Of a stretch of 64,000 nt of DNA, positions 47,961 through 59,127 are shown piece after piece. This stretch comes from Metallyticus violacea (lineage: Eukaryota > Arthropoda > Insecta > Mantodea > Metallyticidae), in NCBI GenBank assembly GCA_030762175.1, contig CM060830.1, positions 46,154,001 through 46,218,000 on the forward strand, written 5' to 3'. The notes under the pieces were generated by a model, which was given only the letters and a program-made list of their open reading frames with translations, did not search any database and was not told the DNA's origin. Numbering within the stretch: the stretch's first letter is position 1; every line of letters starts with the position of its first letter. The translations under genes were made by a program, and so were the position numbers.

Positions 47961-48500
47961 GAGAAATAAAACTATTTGTTCTCCCTATCATTTTTGTACG
48001 GGCTTATAAAAAAACTCGCATTCGTCTGAAATAAAAGGAACTTAACATTTATTGCCCTCTGAAGTTCAGTGTACTTTGCGAGTCGTCAACTAATGTGCAT
48101 GCGTTTTGTGTCTCGAATCCCATGTTAAATTTGCTTTATTTATTGTATATTAAATATGCATGCAGTTTTACTGTAATTACAGGCATTATGTGTTTTTAAG
48201 TTGCTTTATGAATAATTGATGCAGTCAGTTGAGTTACGCTTTGTTTTTGCGAATTGGAAAACGAACTGCATTTTCATCTTCGCCTCGGGTACAAAATGAG
48301 CTAATGAAATCCTACTCATGCATGTGCTCCTTCGCAATTTAAAATAAGGGCGAGTATTGTGTACATCAAAATTCTCTAATTATATTTTGTTTCCAAAATG
48401 ATGATATGGGTGTTTTATTGACGAACGGAAGTGTTTTGAGTTCTTAAGTTTGTAAATAAAAATTAACAAACTTCACGTGAGCCCATGTGGTGAAACGAAA
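47961..48500. other. No recognisable gene
   Basis: AT-rich; nothing supportable. Confidence 0.5.
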
Positions 48501-48539
48501 AATGCGTAGCTTCTATCCAACATGTCCAGAATGATGATA

Positions 48540-49010
48540 TCAACAGCATCTACAACTCGGCACGAAAGTCAGGACTGTCCTCTATTTTAGGACAATCTTA
48601 AACTCTGTCCTTTATGCAGCCCCATGGCTGATCAAGAAAATATGGGGGCCACTATATAGGTCCACCTCGTACTATCCAACGAAATAGGAAATATGGAGTT
48701 TTATCCATTAGAGCCTTCGCAAGCAGCAAACAATGGGGTGGAGCACTGTCCTGTTGAAACGTTTGGTTGCAGCTTTTCAACCTGGGGAAGACGTGGAGGG
48801 TTTCCATTTCTGTTAAGCATGTCCCCAATAAATGCATGTCCTCTGGGTTAATCTGGTGCAGAGTCTGCAGCTTATGCAACCGTCTTCTGAGAACTTATGT
48901 ACAGTTCATCCTAAGTTTCCCGTGAGCCTGACGCATTGAGCTTGTTGCAGTTGTACGGAACGCTTGGCTGACAATTTTCATTTCCTCATCGGAGACACTC
49001 CACCCTTCTC
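48540..49010 (-). pseudogene. IS630-like transposase relic with internal deletion
   Basis: The minus strand from about 49010 reads VFKRHGEGWSVSDEEMKIVS, then AFRTTATSSMRQAHGKL and VLRRRLHKLQTLHQINPEDM, the helix-turn-helix and following segment of insect IS630-like transposases. The frame 48879-48652 continues to NQTFQQDSAPPHCLLLAKAL and WIVRGGPI, the second-Asp box. The first-Asp segment (around SDEATFH) is missing between the two. The third-Asp box is lost after 48650. Non-functional; ends undefined. Confidence 0.75.
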
Positions 49011-49299
49011 CATGCCTCTTGAAAACGTTTCCAGTGTCCAGAAACGATCTATAGCCACATTTTACCCTCTTGACTTCTGGTTATGGTTAGTTCTAAACAC
49101 AATGAAATACTTTGCTGCTTAATCTATCTTGAAGAAAGGTGACTCTGATAATGTGAGCATTTAACTTTACTTAGTTTCACTTCAAAATATTTGAAAAAAC
49201 GTTCTTTTTTATGATTATTAATTTTGTAAATAAGAACGATAATTTATGGTGAATAAATCTACCGACGATGCACGTGTCAAATTTATTGATTTTGTTCAT

Positions 49300-50070
49300 T
49301 CTTGAGAGTAACTCACATATGCTTTGGGTATATTATTTGATTTAAGCAAAGCCTTTGATTCTGAAAATACTACGTTTTTAAAAGTTACATTTAATCAAAC
49401 ATAATAGCGTAGGTAATCAACTTATTTTATTCTTTGGCAAATAAAGGCAATAAAGTGCGTTCTATACTTTAATATTGTATAAAATGATTGGGAAAATAAT
49501 CTAAGTATTTACTGTCTAATCTTGTATACAGACAATACATCAGTGTCTGTAAATGCGTGGTGTAAACTCCTGAAACTCAAAGTGTAAGTGTTGTAAATGA
49601 ATTTAAATGTTGATGTACAGCTTCTAGTTTAATAATAAATGTAAAGTAATTGCTTGTCTGTACATTAGCAACAAAATCTCGTTTCCTTTAAGTTTCAATT
49701 GCAATAATCTTACTTTATATTTTATAAAGGGAATTATTTTAGACAGTCATCTATCTTGAATACCAATATCGATTATATATGTAGTAAATTAAATAAAATA
49801 CGCTTCGCTATTAAATATTTTAAAGCTATGTTGACACTAATAACCTAGTAATAATTTATTCTGACGTAACACAATCTAGCTTAAATAAGCTGAATTAGGA
49901 GATTGCTACTAATGTTCAAAGGGCATTAATAATACAAAAAGTATCGAGAAAAAATTTAATGGTGAGCCTATAGACTCCCTTAGGAAGGTTTTTCGGAAGT
50001 ACAAAACACTTTCTCTAACTGGGCTATTTGTATACAATGCAAGTCTTTTTAAATACAGAAGTTCAGGAGT
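49300..50070 (+). mobile_element. Jockey-like LINE remnant
   Basis: Near 49318-49365 the frame reads LGILFDLSKAFDSENTTFLK, the reverse-transcriptase block with the first palm Asp (DLSKAFD). A degenerate YTDNTS-like block near 49535 may stand for the FADD box. KLNKIRFAIKYFKAM lies near 49790-49835, and 49975-50080 reads LRKVFRKYKTLSLTGLFVYN then SLFKYRSSGVRNYF, the C-terminal region of Jockey-type elements. Many stops and a strongly AT-shifted sequence. Dead. Confidence 0.72.
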
Positions 50071-50089
50071 GCGTAATTATTTTTACAAG

Positions 50090-50348
50090 GCGCGACAGCC
50101 TAATGCATAGGCTTACTCTCAACCTAGCGCCATCATTAGTAGAGGGCAGTGTTGATCAGCATGACGGCACCCCGCCGGTCCCATATCACTCATATTCCGA
50201 AGTTGAAGGACACCATTCCTCTATCAGGTAACTCTCCAATTGTCCTTATAAGGCTGGGTGGGCCTCCACTTCAAACCTTCCTAGAACATTTCTAATCAGT
50301 TACCCACCAGCAGTCAGCAACGGTAACTACTAGACCATGGTGGCAGTC
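50090..50348 (-). mobile_element. SINE D copy
   Basis: Minus strand. The head from 50348 reads GACTGCCACCATGGTCTAGT then AGTTACCGTTGC (A-box-like); the B-box is eroded. The body shares with the 42-kb copy the complements of TGATCAGCATGACGGCACC, CGCCGGTC, TATCAC, ATCAGG and GCTGGGTGGGCC. More diverged than expected for a recent insertion. It directly follows the LINE remnant. Confidence 0.7.
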
Positions 50349-51730
50349 AAGAAATAATGCATGTAACATGACCGATACCCATTACAACTTCTGATTGTTC
50401 GCCTTGTTGATCAGGCCCTTGCTTGCAAGCGATTAATGATTGTGGTGCTCTTGTCGCCTAGCAATGCTGGAAACCTATTTGAAGACATTTGCAATTGATC
50501 GCACCTTATCGCCACACACGCTATAGAACTATAAATATTCAGTGGTCTTTCACCTTCCTTCCAAAGAAACCAAGAGGTCCACGTGCTCTACATAACTTAG
50601 CTGCTTCTATTTGCACGTAGGGTATACAAGACACAGGTGTTTCCCTGTTAATCACATCAGTGACACCTCATTTTATGCTGAAAAACCAACAATGTACGGA
50701 ATTTCATTTGCGTACGACATTCCGGACAAGTCTTGGATGCTTGTAAATTCTGAAATCTTGATAGCGTGTTTCATATGTGGGTTTATGTTAGAAGTAGAAT
50801 ACAATCGTGGAACGGAAGGGTCTATTGCGGCACGCTGATGACTGTTCTGCGCCTAAGTTCACTAAGGAGGGGGGACACCTCCGGTAAAAGGACGAGAGGA
50901 GGATACACAGGGTAGCCATTTACGGGCCGAGACAATGACGTAGTTGGAATATTTCCCAATTTTTAGAAAAAAACAATCACTATGAGAATATAAAATGTTT
51001 TTCACTCATTTTATATTTTGTAAAAACTTTCGAGAACGCAATCCTAAAAACAAGGAAGATTAGAACATGTGCTACTTTAGCTTAGCAAGTTTACATGTAG
51101 TCCCATGTATAAATCGTATATTCTAGTAGTATACGAGTCTATAATAATTCATAATTTATACAGCGATAATCGTAAATGTCATGATGTTTCACTTCTTTAT
51201 TTTGTCAATTTTTTTGTAGCAGCAGTCACAGTGTGTTCATTCTCTGATAATTCGTCAATATCCATTTCTATACAACTTACAGATTTGAAAATTAATAATA
51301 AAATAACACAATATTCGAACCTGTGCTCTCTGCTGTTCACTTCACTGTTTATTTGGAGTCAGTCAGAAGTAAAAAAATGACCACTAACTGTAAGAAAATG
51401 AGCGTAGTAACTGTTTATTTCATGTTGTCTGAAATTAGTGAGTTAAAAATCTAAAATAACGTATTTTTACACTTTAATTGTTGCATGATCCGGTTTCTTA
51501 AACAAGCGCATCTTTACAATGCTAAAAATAAATTGTTATTATTAATAAAGAGAAATAAAAACTGTGAAAACGTGTTTTCATATTTAATAATGTTTCTTCA
51601 AAAATCACGAAACACAAGAATCCTGTTTTTAAGTGAAAATTCCCTTTTACCTCTAGGAATATTTATTTCCCATTTTTCGGGAAATTTCTCCATAAATGAC
51701 ACCTGTAGCCTTGTGTTTCCAATACGGTAA
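50349..51730. other. No recognisable gene
   Basis: Short frames only (up to 91 codons at 51105-51380, AT-rich, no family recognised). Confidence 0.45.
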
Positions 51731-51731
51731 G

Positions 51732-51985
51732 CAGGGTGGCTCGGGCGACTCGCATTCGGTAGGTACCAGGTTCAAATCCTTGGGACTAGCCATCCTGACC
51801 TTGGGTTTTTTTCGTGGTTTCCCTGGTCGCTTAGGCAAACCCTGGAATGCATCTTTACTTTCCACGAATTTTGCATTCTCAGATTTCATATCATTTTACT
51901 CCGTTAGTTCTGTTCCAGGGTTCAAAGTGTCAGGGTGAGGTGGTTTGGTGCGGTGTGATGATGGCTTGCGCTTTGTTCAACTTCC
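51732..51985 (+). mobile_element. SINE C copy, plus strand
   Basis: Head CAGGGTGGCTCGGGCGACTC (A-box-like) with B-box GGTTCAAATCC at 51769. Then GGGTTTTTTTCGTGGTTTCC, TGGTCGCTTAGGCAAACCCT, a CCACGAATTTTGC block and GTTCTGTTCCAGGGTTCAAA. Similarity to the 17.7-kb copy is continuous to GGTGAGGTGG-TTGGTGCGGTGTG and may continue weakly to about 52130. Open frames of 80-149 codons across 51650-52380 are products of this GC-rich stretch rather than genes. Confidence 0.78.
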
Positions 51986-52485
51986 CGCCCCGATGTCCGG
52001 TGTGAAAGTGGATTTTCTGAGAACACCTTCTTATTGAGGAGGTTCCCTGGCGTTTGGGTGTTGTATCTGGAAACATGGTGGCACAAGATGGTCCCATTGG
52101 GGATTTAGGCACAAACGGCCCTCCGTGAACAAGGGGGAAGTGCCAAAGCATCCTCTTCCGCCGCAAACAATTCAATTCCAGAAGCCGGCAAGCCTGCAGG
52201 AGCCCAAACGGCATCACCGACGGCAGTTCAAAGAGGCGCACAAACAGGACCCGTCTGAGGTTAGAACAGGAAATTCTCCTAAGCGTAAATCCTCTCGTCT
52301 GGCCCTTTCTATCCCGCAACCAGAACAACGGAATCAAATGATTTGAAATCTGAGAATGGAAAATTCCTGGAAAGTTCACCCAAGCAATCGCCTAAGTGGC
52401 CAAATAGAAACCATGGAGAGAAAAAAAATAAATAAATAAAAAAATAAACAAGCAAGATGGCAAACACCAAGGATTTCAATCCGGG

Positions 52486-52518
<33 letters not shown>

Positions 52519-52554
52519 GTAATAGTAATAATAATAACAATAATAATAATAATA
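52486..52554. repeat. (AAT)n microsatellite, imperfect
   Basis: About 23 units with interruptions AGT and AAC around 52518-52540. Confidence 0.97.
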
Positions 52555-54400
52555 AAGTTCTTATAACATATACTCTTTGTTTCATAGTCTACTGGGTGGA
52601 AAGTTTCTAAGTTCCTCCTAAAGTTATTAATAGAATCTTCTAGCACCCTTCGTTTCAGATACTGTCAAAGGATTACAACAACTGTAACAGATGAAAGAGA
52701 TCCAGCAGCACGCATTCTAATTGCAGTTCAAGCGGGGACATCAATAGTCTGAAGAGGTAAACAAAATAAGGGCAACAGCAATGTCGACCGGGAGAGATGT
52801 AGTAAGCACATTACACGTTCTTCCTAGTTCAGTGCAGAATTAGCAAGCCAAGAGGGGCCTGATTGTTGGAATGTGGGAGCACTTGCGTCCCAGAACACAT
52901 CGCAAGAGCAATTCCATGTGGAGATATATGGCAGGCAGGTTGTGAAGAGGCTCTAAGATACCACCGAAAGCAAAATACAGAGGTTAAAAGATAACCTCGA
53001 AACAAGATGCCTATTTGTTAGTGAAAACGTTGCAAATCCCTTGCTGTCAGCAGCGTGATTATAGAAAACGAAATCCCTGCCACAGCAGTAAGACTTTAGA
53101 CATCAACTATGTCACAGTTTGGTTAGGTGAAAAATATTTTATCTTAGTCAAGCTATTATTTACATTGGTTGGTTTAAAGTTATCTCTACAACGGAGACTA
53201 GCGCAGTCATAACCCTAACGTATTTAAAAGGTCTTGCTTGGTTCTATTAAGTCTCGCTAACGGAAGGTAATTTAACAGTGGCATACACTTCACTCTAACG
53301 GTTTTATGGCCTCATCAGCGTCCCGGACTCCCGTAAGCAGCTACACCAAAGAACTTGCCTTCTGATGAGATACATAAGTGCGATGGAAGGAAAGAAAACC
53401 ACCAAGTATGAAAAATTGGTTTTATTCTACAGAGTTGGTCACAATTCGTACATTAAAGTTAACTCATAATAAATTACTAATTACAATGCACAAAATATGA
53501 TAATTAGGCTTACAAAAATATGTATTATATTTATATTTCAGTGTAGCTGGGCTGTAGGAACTGTTACAAACTTTCCATAAGACAGCAGAATGTTCCTGAA
53601 ATTAACATGCAAGCTAACTGCCCTTCTAGAGTTATTGATTCCTACATTAACTGAGAGGGCATCTGCTCTACTCGAAGCTCTTCAGAACAGTCTCTTGCAA
53701 GTTTGAAACTTTCTCCCCCCCCCTTTTTTTCTTCCATTGGGGTGTCGTACTGGCTGCTTCTGCTCGTGCATTTCAGTTACTGATTTAACTGTTCCGACAA
53801 CTTTATTGATTATTCCCATCCTCTTGCTAAGTCGGTGACTGTTCCGCATTTGTACGTTCGCATATGATTAGCACAGCCTTAAAAGAGAGACATGTACTAT
53901 GTTTATCATATTACAAAGGGCATTCAGTAATTTATTCAACAAGTACGAAAATGAACTTGGTGATAAAACAGTAAAGTTGCAATGGTTAATCTTTTTAAAT
54001 ATAATTCCTCCACTTGACCAATTTGGGCGCTTTGACAATATTTTCAAAGCAGTATTCGTTGCGGTTCGCCAAAAGCAAAGTGCGTCCATGAAACCACCAA
54101 TCTGTACTTACGTCTGTGGGACTTATGAAACGCCGAGTTCCTAGCTACGACTCTGTTTGATGAATTCATTTAAAAACTTCATTGTACAGTGAGATTATTT
54201 GAGTTAATGGCCGGAGAGCCATTAATACTGGGAAAAACCAGTCAACTTATAATGCGTGTGCAAGTAGCGCTCATAGTTAGTTAGAAGGAGGTTTTGTCAG
54301 CAAGTGGTTGTGCACTCATGTGTTACTCGGTGATTCTATAAATTGTGTGCTTATTGTTCGTTAGTTAAGCCGCTACATAAATGCTCTCTTAAACGGTTTT
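52555..54400. other. No recognised gene
   Basis: Mixed composition; no domain or repeat recognised. An inverted repeat TTAATGGC-6-GCCATTAA lies at 54204-54225. Confidence 0.45.
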
Positions 54401-54401
54401 T

Positions 54402-54680
54402 AAGTATGATGCACATGTAAAAAGAGCTTCTTGCTTAGAAGTGGTAATACGATTCGCACGAAAACATTCTGATCATGTTCCAGGTAGAGAAACTGTTCGC
54501 CAACTGTTTAAACAATTACGGAGACGAGATATCTCAATGCCAAGACATCATTTCTTACGGAAGAAAAATTAGATGAGATACAAGAATTTCTTACACAATA
54601 TATTGTCGCTTAGGGGTATCCTTTTCAACAGACATTGTCACTAATAATAGTTCGTGAATTTATCTGGAAAGCTCAGACCC
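54402..54680 (+). pseudogene. IS630-like transposase N-terminal fragment
   Basis: Open for 56 codons from 54402: KYDAHVKRASCLEVVIRFAR, then KHSDHVPGRETVRQLFKQLR, with a stop at 54570. This is the helix-turn-helix pattern (SCLEVxxRFxRxHPDxxVPxRxTVxxLxxKF) of insect IS630-like transposases. A further frame-shifted scrap (LTEEKLDEIQEF-like) follows to about 54600. No catalytic domain. Confidence 0.65.
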
Positions 54681-55813
54681 TCCAGTGATATTTGTTAGGA
54701 CTATTTCACAAATAAAATAAGAATTTAAATATAATTCCTCTAAACTTGGATTACGAAATTGTAATAACTGTATATTTGTACTCAATCTTTGCGACAGAAG
54801 AATGCAATGCCAATAGAGAAGAGCAAAATAACGGGCTTACGACTATTTCATGAATTGAATAAGAATAAAAGCTTTATGTATTTAAAATTCGTACACAGAA
54901 TGTTAACTCTCGAGTAAAATGTTATACTTATGAATATCTATTCTATTCAGAAAGCGTGAGACTGAAATAGACAAAATTTAACTATTACAATCGCTACCGT
55001 TATATTTTCTAATACCAACAGAGGAAAAAATAAGATAACACAGTGTCTCTATTTTTCTTTGTATTATGTGGTTTGGAATTCCTAATGATAAGATCACATT
55101 TGCACATTTGACGCATCACCAAAACGCCGTGAAGAACCCTCCATTTTGGGTTATGATTGTCGATTGTTTTGTTGCTATCAATACTTCCCCACCGCCTCTA
55201 GCAAAAGTGGTCAGAGATGCATGTATAGGAATTATATAGTGGAGATATAGAGTTGTTTACACTGACCACCATACAAATGCACTTTGCATGATAAAACTGA
55301 TTTGATAAATTTAATCGATAATTTTACTCCGTAATCCGGCTGTGATTGGTCAAAATTCAAAATTTAGTTTTCGTTTCATTATCGATTTTAAGAAGACATC
55401 AAATGAGTGAAATAGTCAGTTTAAATACAATATCATGCTATTATTGTAATTAAAAATAAAAAAAAAACTAACTTTACGCGCGTCGACCCTCCCTTTTTCT
55501 GGTTGCTGCGGCTGCACTCAAACCTCACTATATATGCATAGGTCTCTATAGTATTAGTGGACTAGTGTTGCATGCCTTCCAAGTTACAATTCTGTGTATA
55601 TCTCAGAAAATTGTCACAACTCCGGTCATGATCCTAAGTATATTTTAATGGTAAGGTTTCAGTACCATGACTTTGAAACATCGCTTTCTTGAATATTTTG
55701 AAATCCCAAATATTCAAAACATAAAAGGACTCGCTAAGTAAGAAAAAGAATGTCAATCAGTTGTTCAAAACAATTGTTTTGATTTTTAGAGCAAGTGTTT
55801 CCAGACATCAGAG
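54681..55813. other. No recognisable gene
   Basis: AT-rich; nothing supportable. Confidence 0.5.
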
Positions 55814-56100
55814 AATGAATGAATGAATAGTGTTTAACGTTCGTTTTTACTACTGATGCACCACGGGCGATGGACATTGATGATATATGGGATAAAATGA
55901 TAAATTGGAAAAGGATTTTATTTTTAAAGAAGGAATCGTTCCAGACCTAAGTTTAGGATACCTCCCGGCATTTGCCATTTATGAGGACTGAGGAAAACCT
56001 GGAAAAACCTTCAGTCAGGGAGGACGGTCCTGGTGGGATTCGAACCCCAGACCTCCCGCTCACGAGTCCGCGCCTTAATGACCTCGGCCACCCGTGGCGG
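55814..56100 (-). mobile_element. SINE A copy
   Basis: Well-preserved minus-strand family A copy with an (AATG)3-like tail at 55814-55826, core complements of AGGTTTTCCTCAGTCCTCAT near 55977-55996 and the head complement GACCTCGGCCACCCGTGGCGG ending at 56100. No clear target duplication. Confidence 0.9.
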
Positions 56101-57368
56101 TAAACATTGCACTGCTGCGAACATCATGCATTGTGATTTACTCGGGAGGAGCCATGGACACATTGCGGATAAAAATAAACTGTGAGAACTAGCGTACAAC
56201 AATTGCATTGTATCAGTTCCCGTTGTATGCATAAGGAGAATGAAATTTGCATTCAAATGGAGCAGTGGGTCAGCTACTCATTCCAAAGATTCTTTTTTAT
56301 TTCTGCAAACTTTGTTTTGTGCTTTTATGACTTTTATTGTTGTATACATTGTCAGAAGAAATCAACTTTCGGCTATGATTAATTGTTGAGTTGTGGTATT
56401 GTTGGTGGTGCATGTACACATTGTATTTTGATGTTTTTCACACTCAAATCAGTAATAATTGCAATTAGAAAGCTGTATTTTATTATTTGATTGTAAATAC
56501 GCCACAGGTGAATGATATTATTCTATTTTACAGTTTCACTGAAGCAAGAGTGCAGCTCTTATCAAGTGCATAAGAACAGTCTCTTGCTGTTGAGGAATAC
56601 GACCTGGCCAATGGGGGTGTTTTCTCTTCAACCTGTTTGACATTGCAGCATATACATAATTCATGTCTTGTTTCGTATAATTAATGACCAATGTGCTAAA
56701 TAACACACAAGGAGGAATTCAGAAAGAAACTGGCTTAAGAACTTTGTTTCAAAAATATAGAGAGACGTGCTCAAAATTCTGTTGATCTATATTCAAAATA
56801 CACGAATGCTTTACATATCTTTGGGTTTAATTTCAATCAAAGTAAAGGTGCAATGAGCAACGCAACTGTACTTACAGAAGTACGAGGAAATGCATCTCGT
56901 AATGGGATAAAACTTTCCCAAGAAGCAAGCACCGTAAGTATATGTAGTGCAAAAGAGGAGTCAGTGTGGTCATATACACGATTCTTTATGTATGTAGAGT
57001 TATGTAATAAATAAATTATATAAAAGACTTATGCGTTTTATAATTATCTGTTAAAAATTCTAGGTATTTTGTAAAATGAAAATGAGCCCACAATTATATA
57101 ATTTATGTACCCTTACGGCATAAGCATTGAGAGCTCCGTGGTGTCAGTCGCTGACCCCCGCCACTCCAAAATGACATTAATTGGTGCTACAATGGCCATT
57201 GGTATGCGACTGTTAATATTAAACATAAATTCCTATGTTTATCACGTAGAAACCCAGTTTATTTTAGTCTGTTGATCCGAATGTAAACGTACCACAGCCA
57301 GAAGATCCTCCCGAATGTGTCGCATATTAATCCAACAATACTTTTATACACAATTTGAACGTGATTTG
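56101..57368. other. No recognised gene; one weak exon candidate
   Basis: A 56-nt stretch at 56878-56933 lies between CTTACAG and GTAAGT and is open in one frame (VRGNASRNGIKLSQEAST). The pyrimidine tract is poor and no partner exon is visible. Confidence 0.25.
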
Positions 57369-57369
57369 T

Positions 57370-57634
57370 TCAATGAATGATTTTTAACGCCTGTTTTTGC
57401 TACAGAGGCACCACAGGCGATGGACACTGATGATACATGAGATGAAATGATAAATTGGGAAAGGATTCTTTTTAATGAAGGAAACGTTCTAGGCCTAATT
57501 TTAGGGTACCTCCCCGGCATTTGCCAGTTATGAGGACTGAGGAAAACATGGAAAACCTCAGTCAGGGAGGACGGTCCTGGCGGTATTCGAACCCCAGATC
57601 TCCCGCTCACGAGTCCGTGCCTTAACGACCTCGA
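57370..57634 (-). mobile_element. SINE A copy, head truncated
   Basis: Minus-strand family A starting AATGAATGATTTTTAACGCC. The B-box complement is present at 57581-57600 and the A-box complement TTAACGACCTCG at 57622-57633, but the outermost GCCACCCGTGGCGG is missing, replaced by TTTTCC. A 5'-truncated copy. Confidence 0.87.
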
Positions 57635-59110
57635 CCTTTTCCTCTATTTTATTTTACAGAAAAAAAGATACATTTTACACTGCATGTAATTACAACTCTG
57701 TAATAATTACTCACTTGCTATACCATTGTCGTCCTTTTCAAAGTTTTTATCTCTCTTTCTACAACGAAACGTTATTCTGTGCAGCAAAAACGCTGTTTTT
57801 CCTCGGTTACTGGTGCCGGAGTTTAACAGCGATGGTCATCATATTGGAAGACATAAAATAATATGCGATTGCTCAGTCTACTGGCTTCTATGGGGTTATT
57901 TCTGCTCCGTTACAACGGCGAATCTAACGTCCAACATTACTGATGTTTCTCTTGCTAAACTTTCTTAGTGGTTCATGAATTCAAATCGGCGTTTCGTCCA
58001 CCACCTTGAAAAAACTGTCACAAGTACTTGTGCTAACCTTGCGATACAGGACTGCTACCTGTTGACTACATACATTTATTACCAAAGAAAGTAAAAGAAG
58101 TTTTCAGGATTAGCGCCTAATTCTAATTTCTCTTATTCACTAAGTAGTTTGAAGAGAGAGAAAATAGAAGGCATTACTTTTTGGCTTCTCTTGTTTATGA
58201 CTAGCACTAATAAGCCGTCTTTTATAACAAAACATTTTCTTTCATTCCAAGAAATCCTAAGTTCTCGAAAATTCTAGAAAAAATCTTGCGTTGCTTAAGT
58301 CGACCTCGGACTAAGACGGGGACATTTCTGCCTGACTAAATCCATGCGCAACTATCTTGACGTTTACAAATTTCACTCTCCGAGCAGTCGTAAAAGTAAG
58401 CCATGGTGTTTACAGTTGACTCTTCTGGCCCCTGGTGACTCTCCGTGTCGAATTAAGTTTTCTGAGGTTCAGAGAAACTAGTGCTAAAGTCCATGAAACA
58501 GGTGTTTTTAAACTTTCCGAAAGAGCTCTATCCTACCACAGTGACGTGCTTTGTATGAGGCAACCGCTAGAAAACGGTTCATCCTTAATATGGTTTGCAT
58601 TATGCTATCATTAAGTATATTTTGCTATATGTAATTTAAATATGGGGTTAGATGAGAGCTGAACGTGTAAATATTTTTCAAGTCAATTTTTGGTAAAAAT
58701 TTCTCGACTTTCCAAAGCAACTCCAACTGTGGGGTCATGGGGAAGGTGAGTTGCTATGAAGATATGCTTAATAATATATAAAAAAAAAAAGACGGTGAAG
58801 TACTGGCTTAGGCTAACTTCACACTTCGCGCTAAATGCTATAAACACTAGATACAAAATATAACACCAATGTTTTCAGTTGCAGAGGTGGAAAGAGGGCT
58901 CAGAGTAATTGGCTTCAATATGACAACGAGATAATGGAAATAATAAACTTGCATGGAATAAGATTAGAAAAGGATAGAGAATATCAATAGGCAGGAAATC
59001 GAGGCAGAGTCTCCTTGGGCCTATCGAATCTATAAACTGTTTATTATCTTCTTTATATCGTTCTTTTCCTGTTTGTAATAGTTCCTGAACTACCAATATA
59101 CCATCTTACA
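57635..59110. other. No recognisable gene
   Basis: AT-rich; short frames without recognisable domains. Confidence 0.5.
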
Positions 59111-59127
59111 TTTTATGCATTTTCTAA

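Noticed and set aside
51650..52380. Overlapping frames of 73-149 codons on both strands, the longest at 51930-52379
   Set aside because: They coincide with SINE C and its GC-rich continuation, occur on both strands at once and show no protein family.
52376..52585. Leu-rich 69-codon minus frame
   Set aside because: The Leu run is the (AAT)n microsatellite read in reverse.
56878..56933. 56-nt internal exon candidate
   Set aside because: Weak pyrimidine tract and no partner exon; recorded only as a note in the stretch entry.
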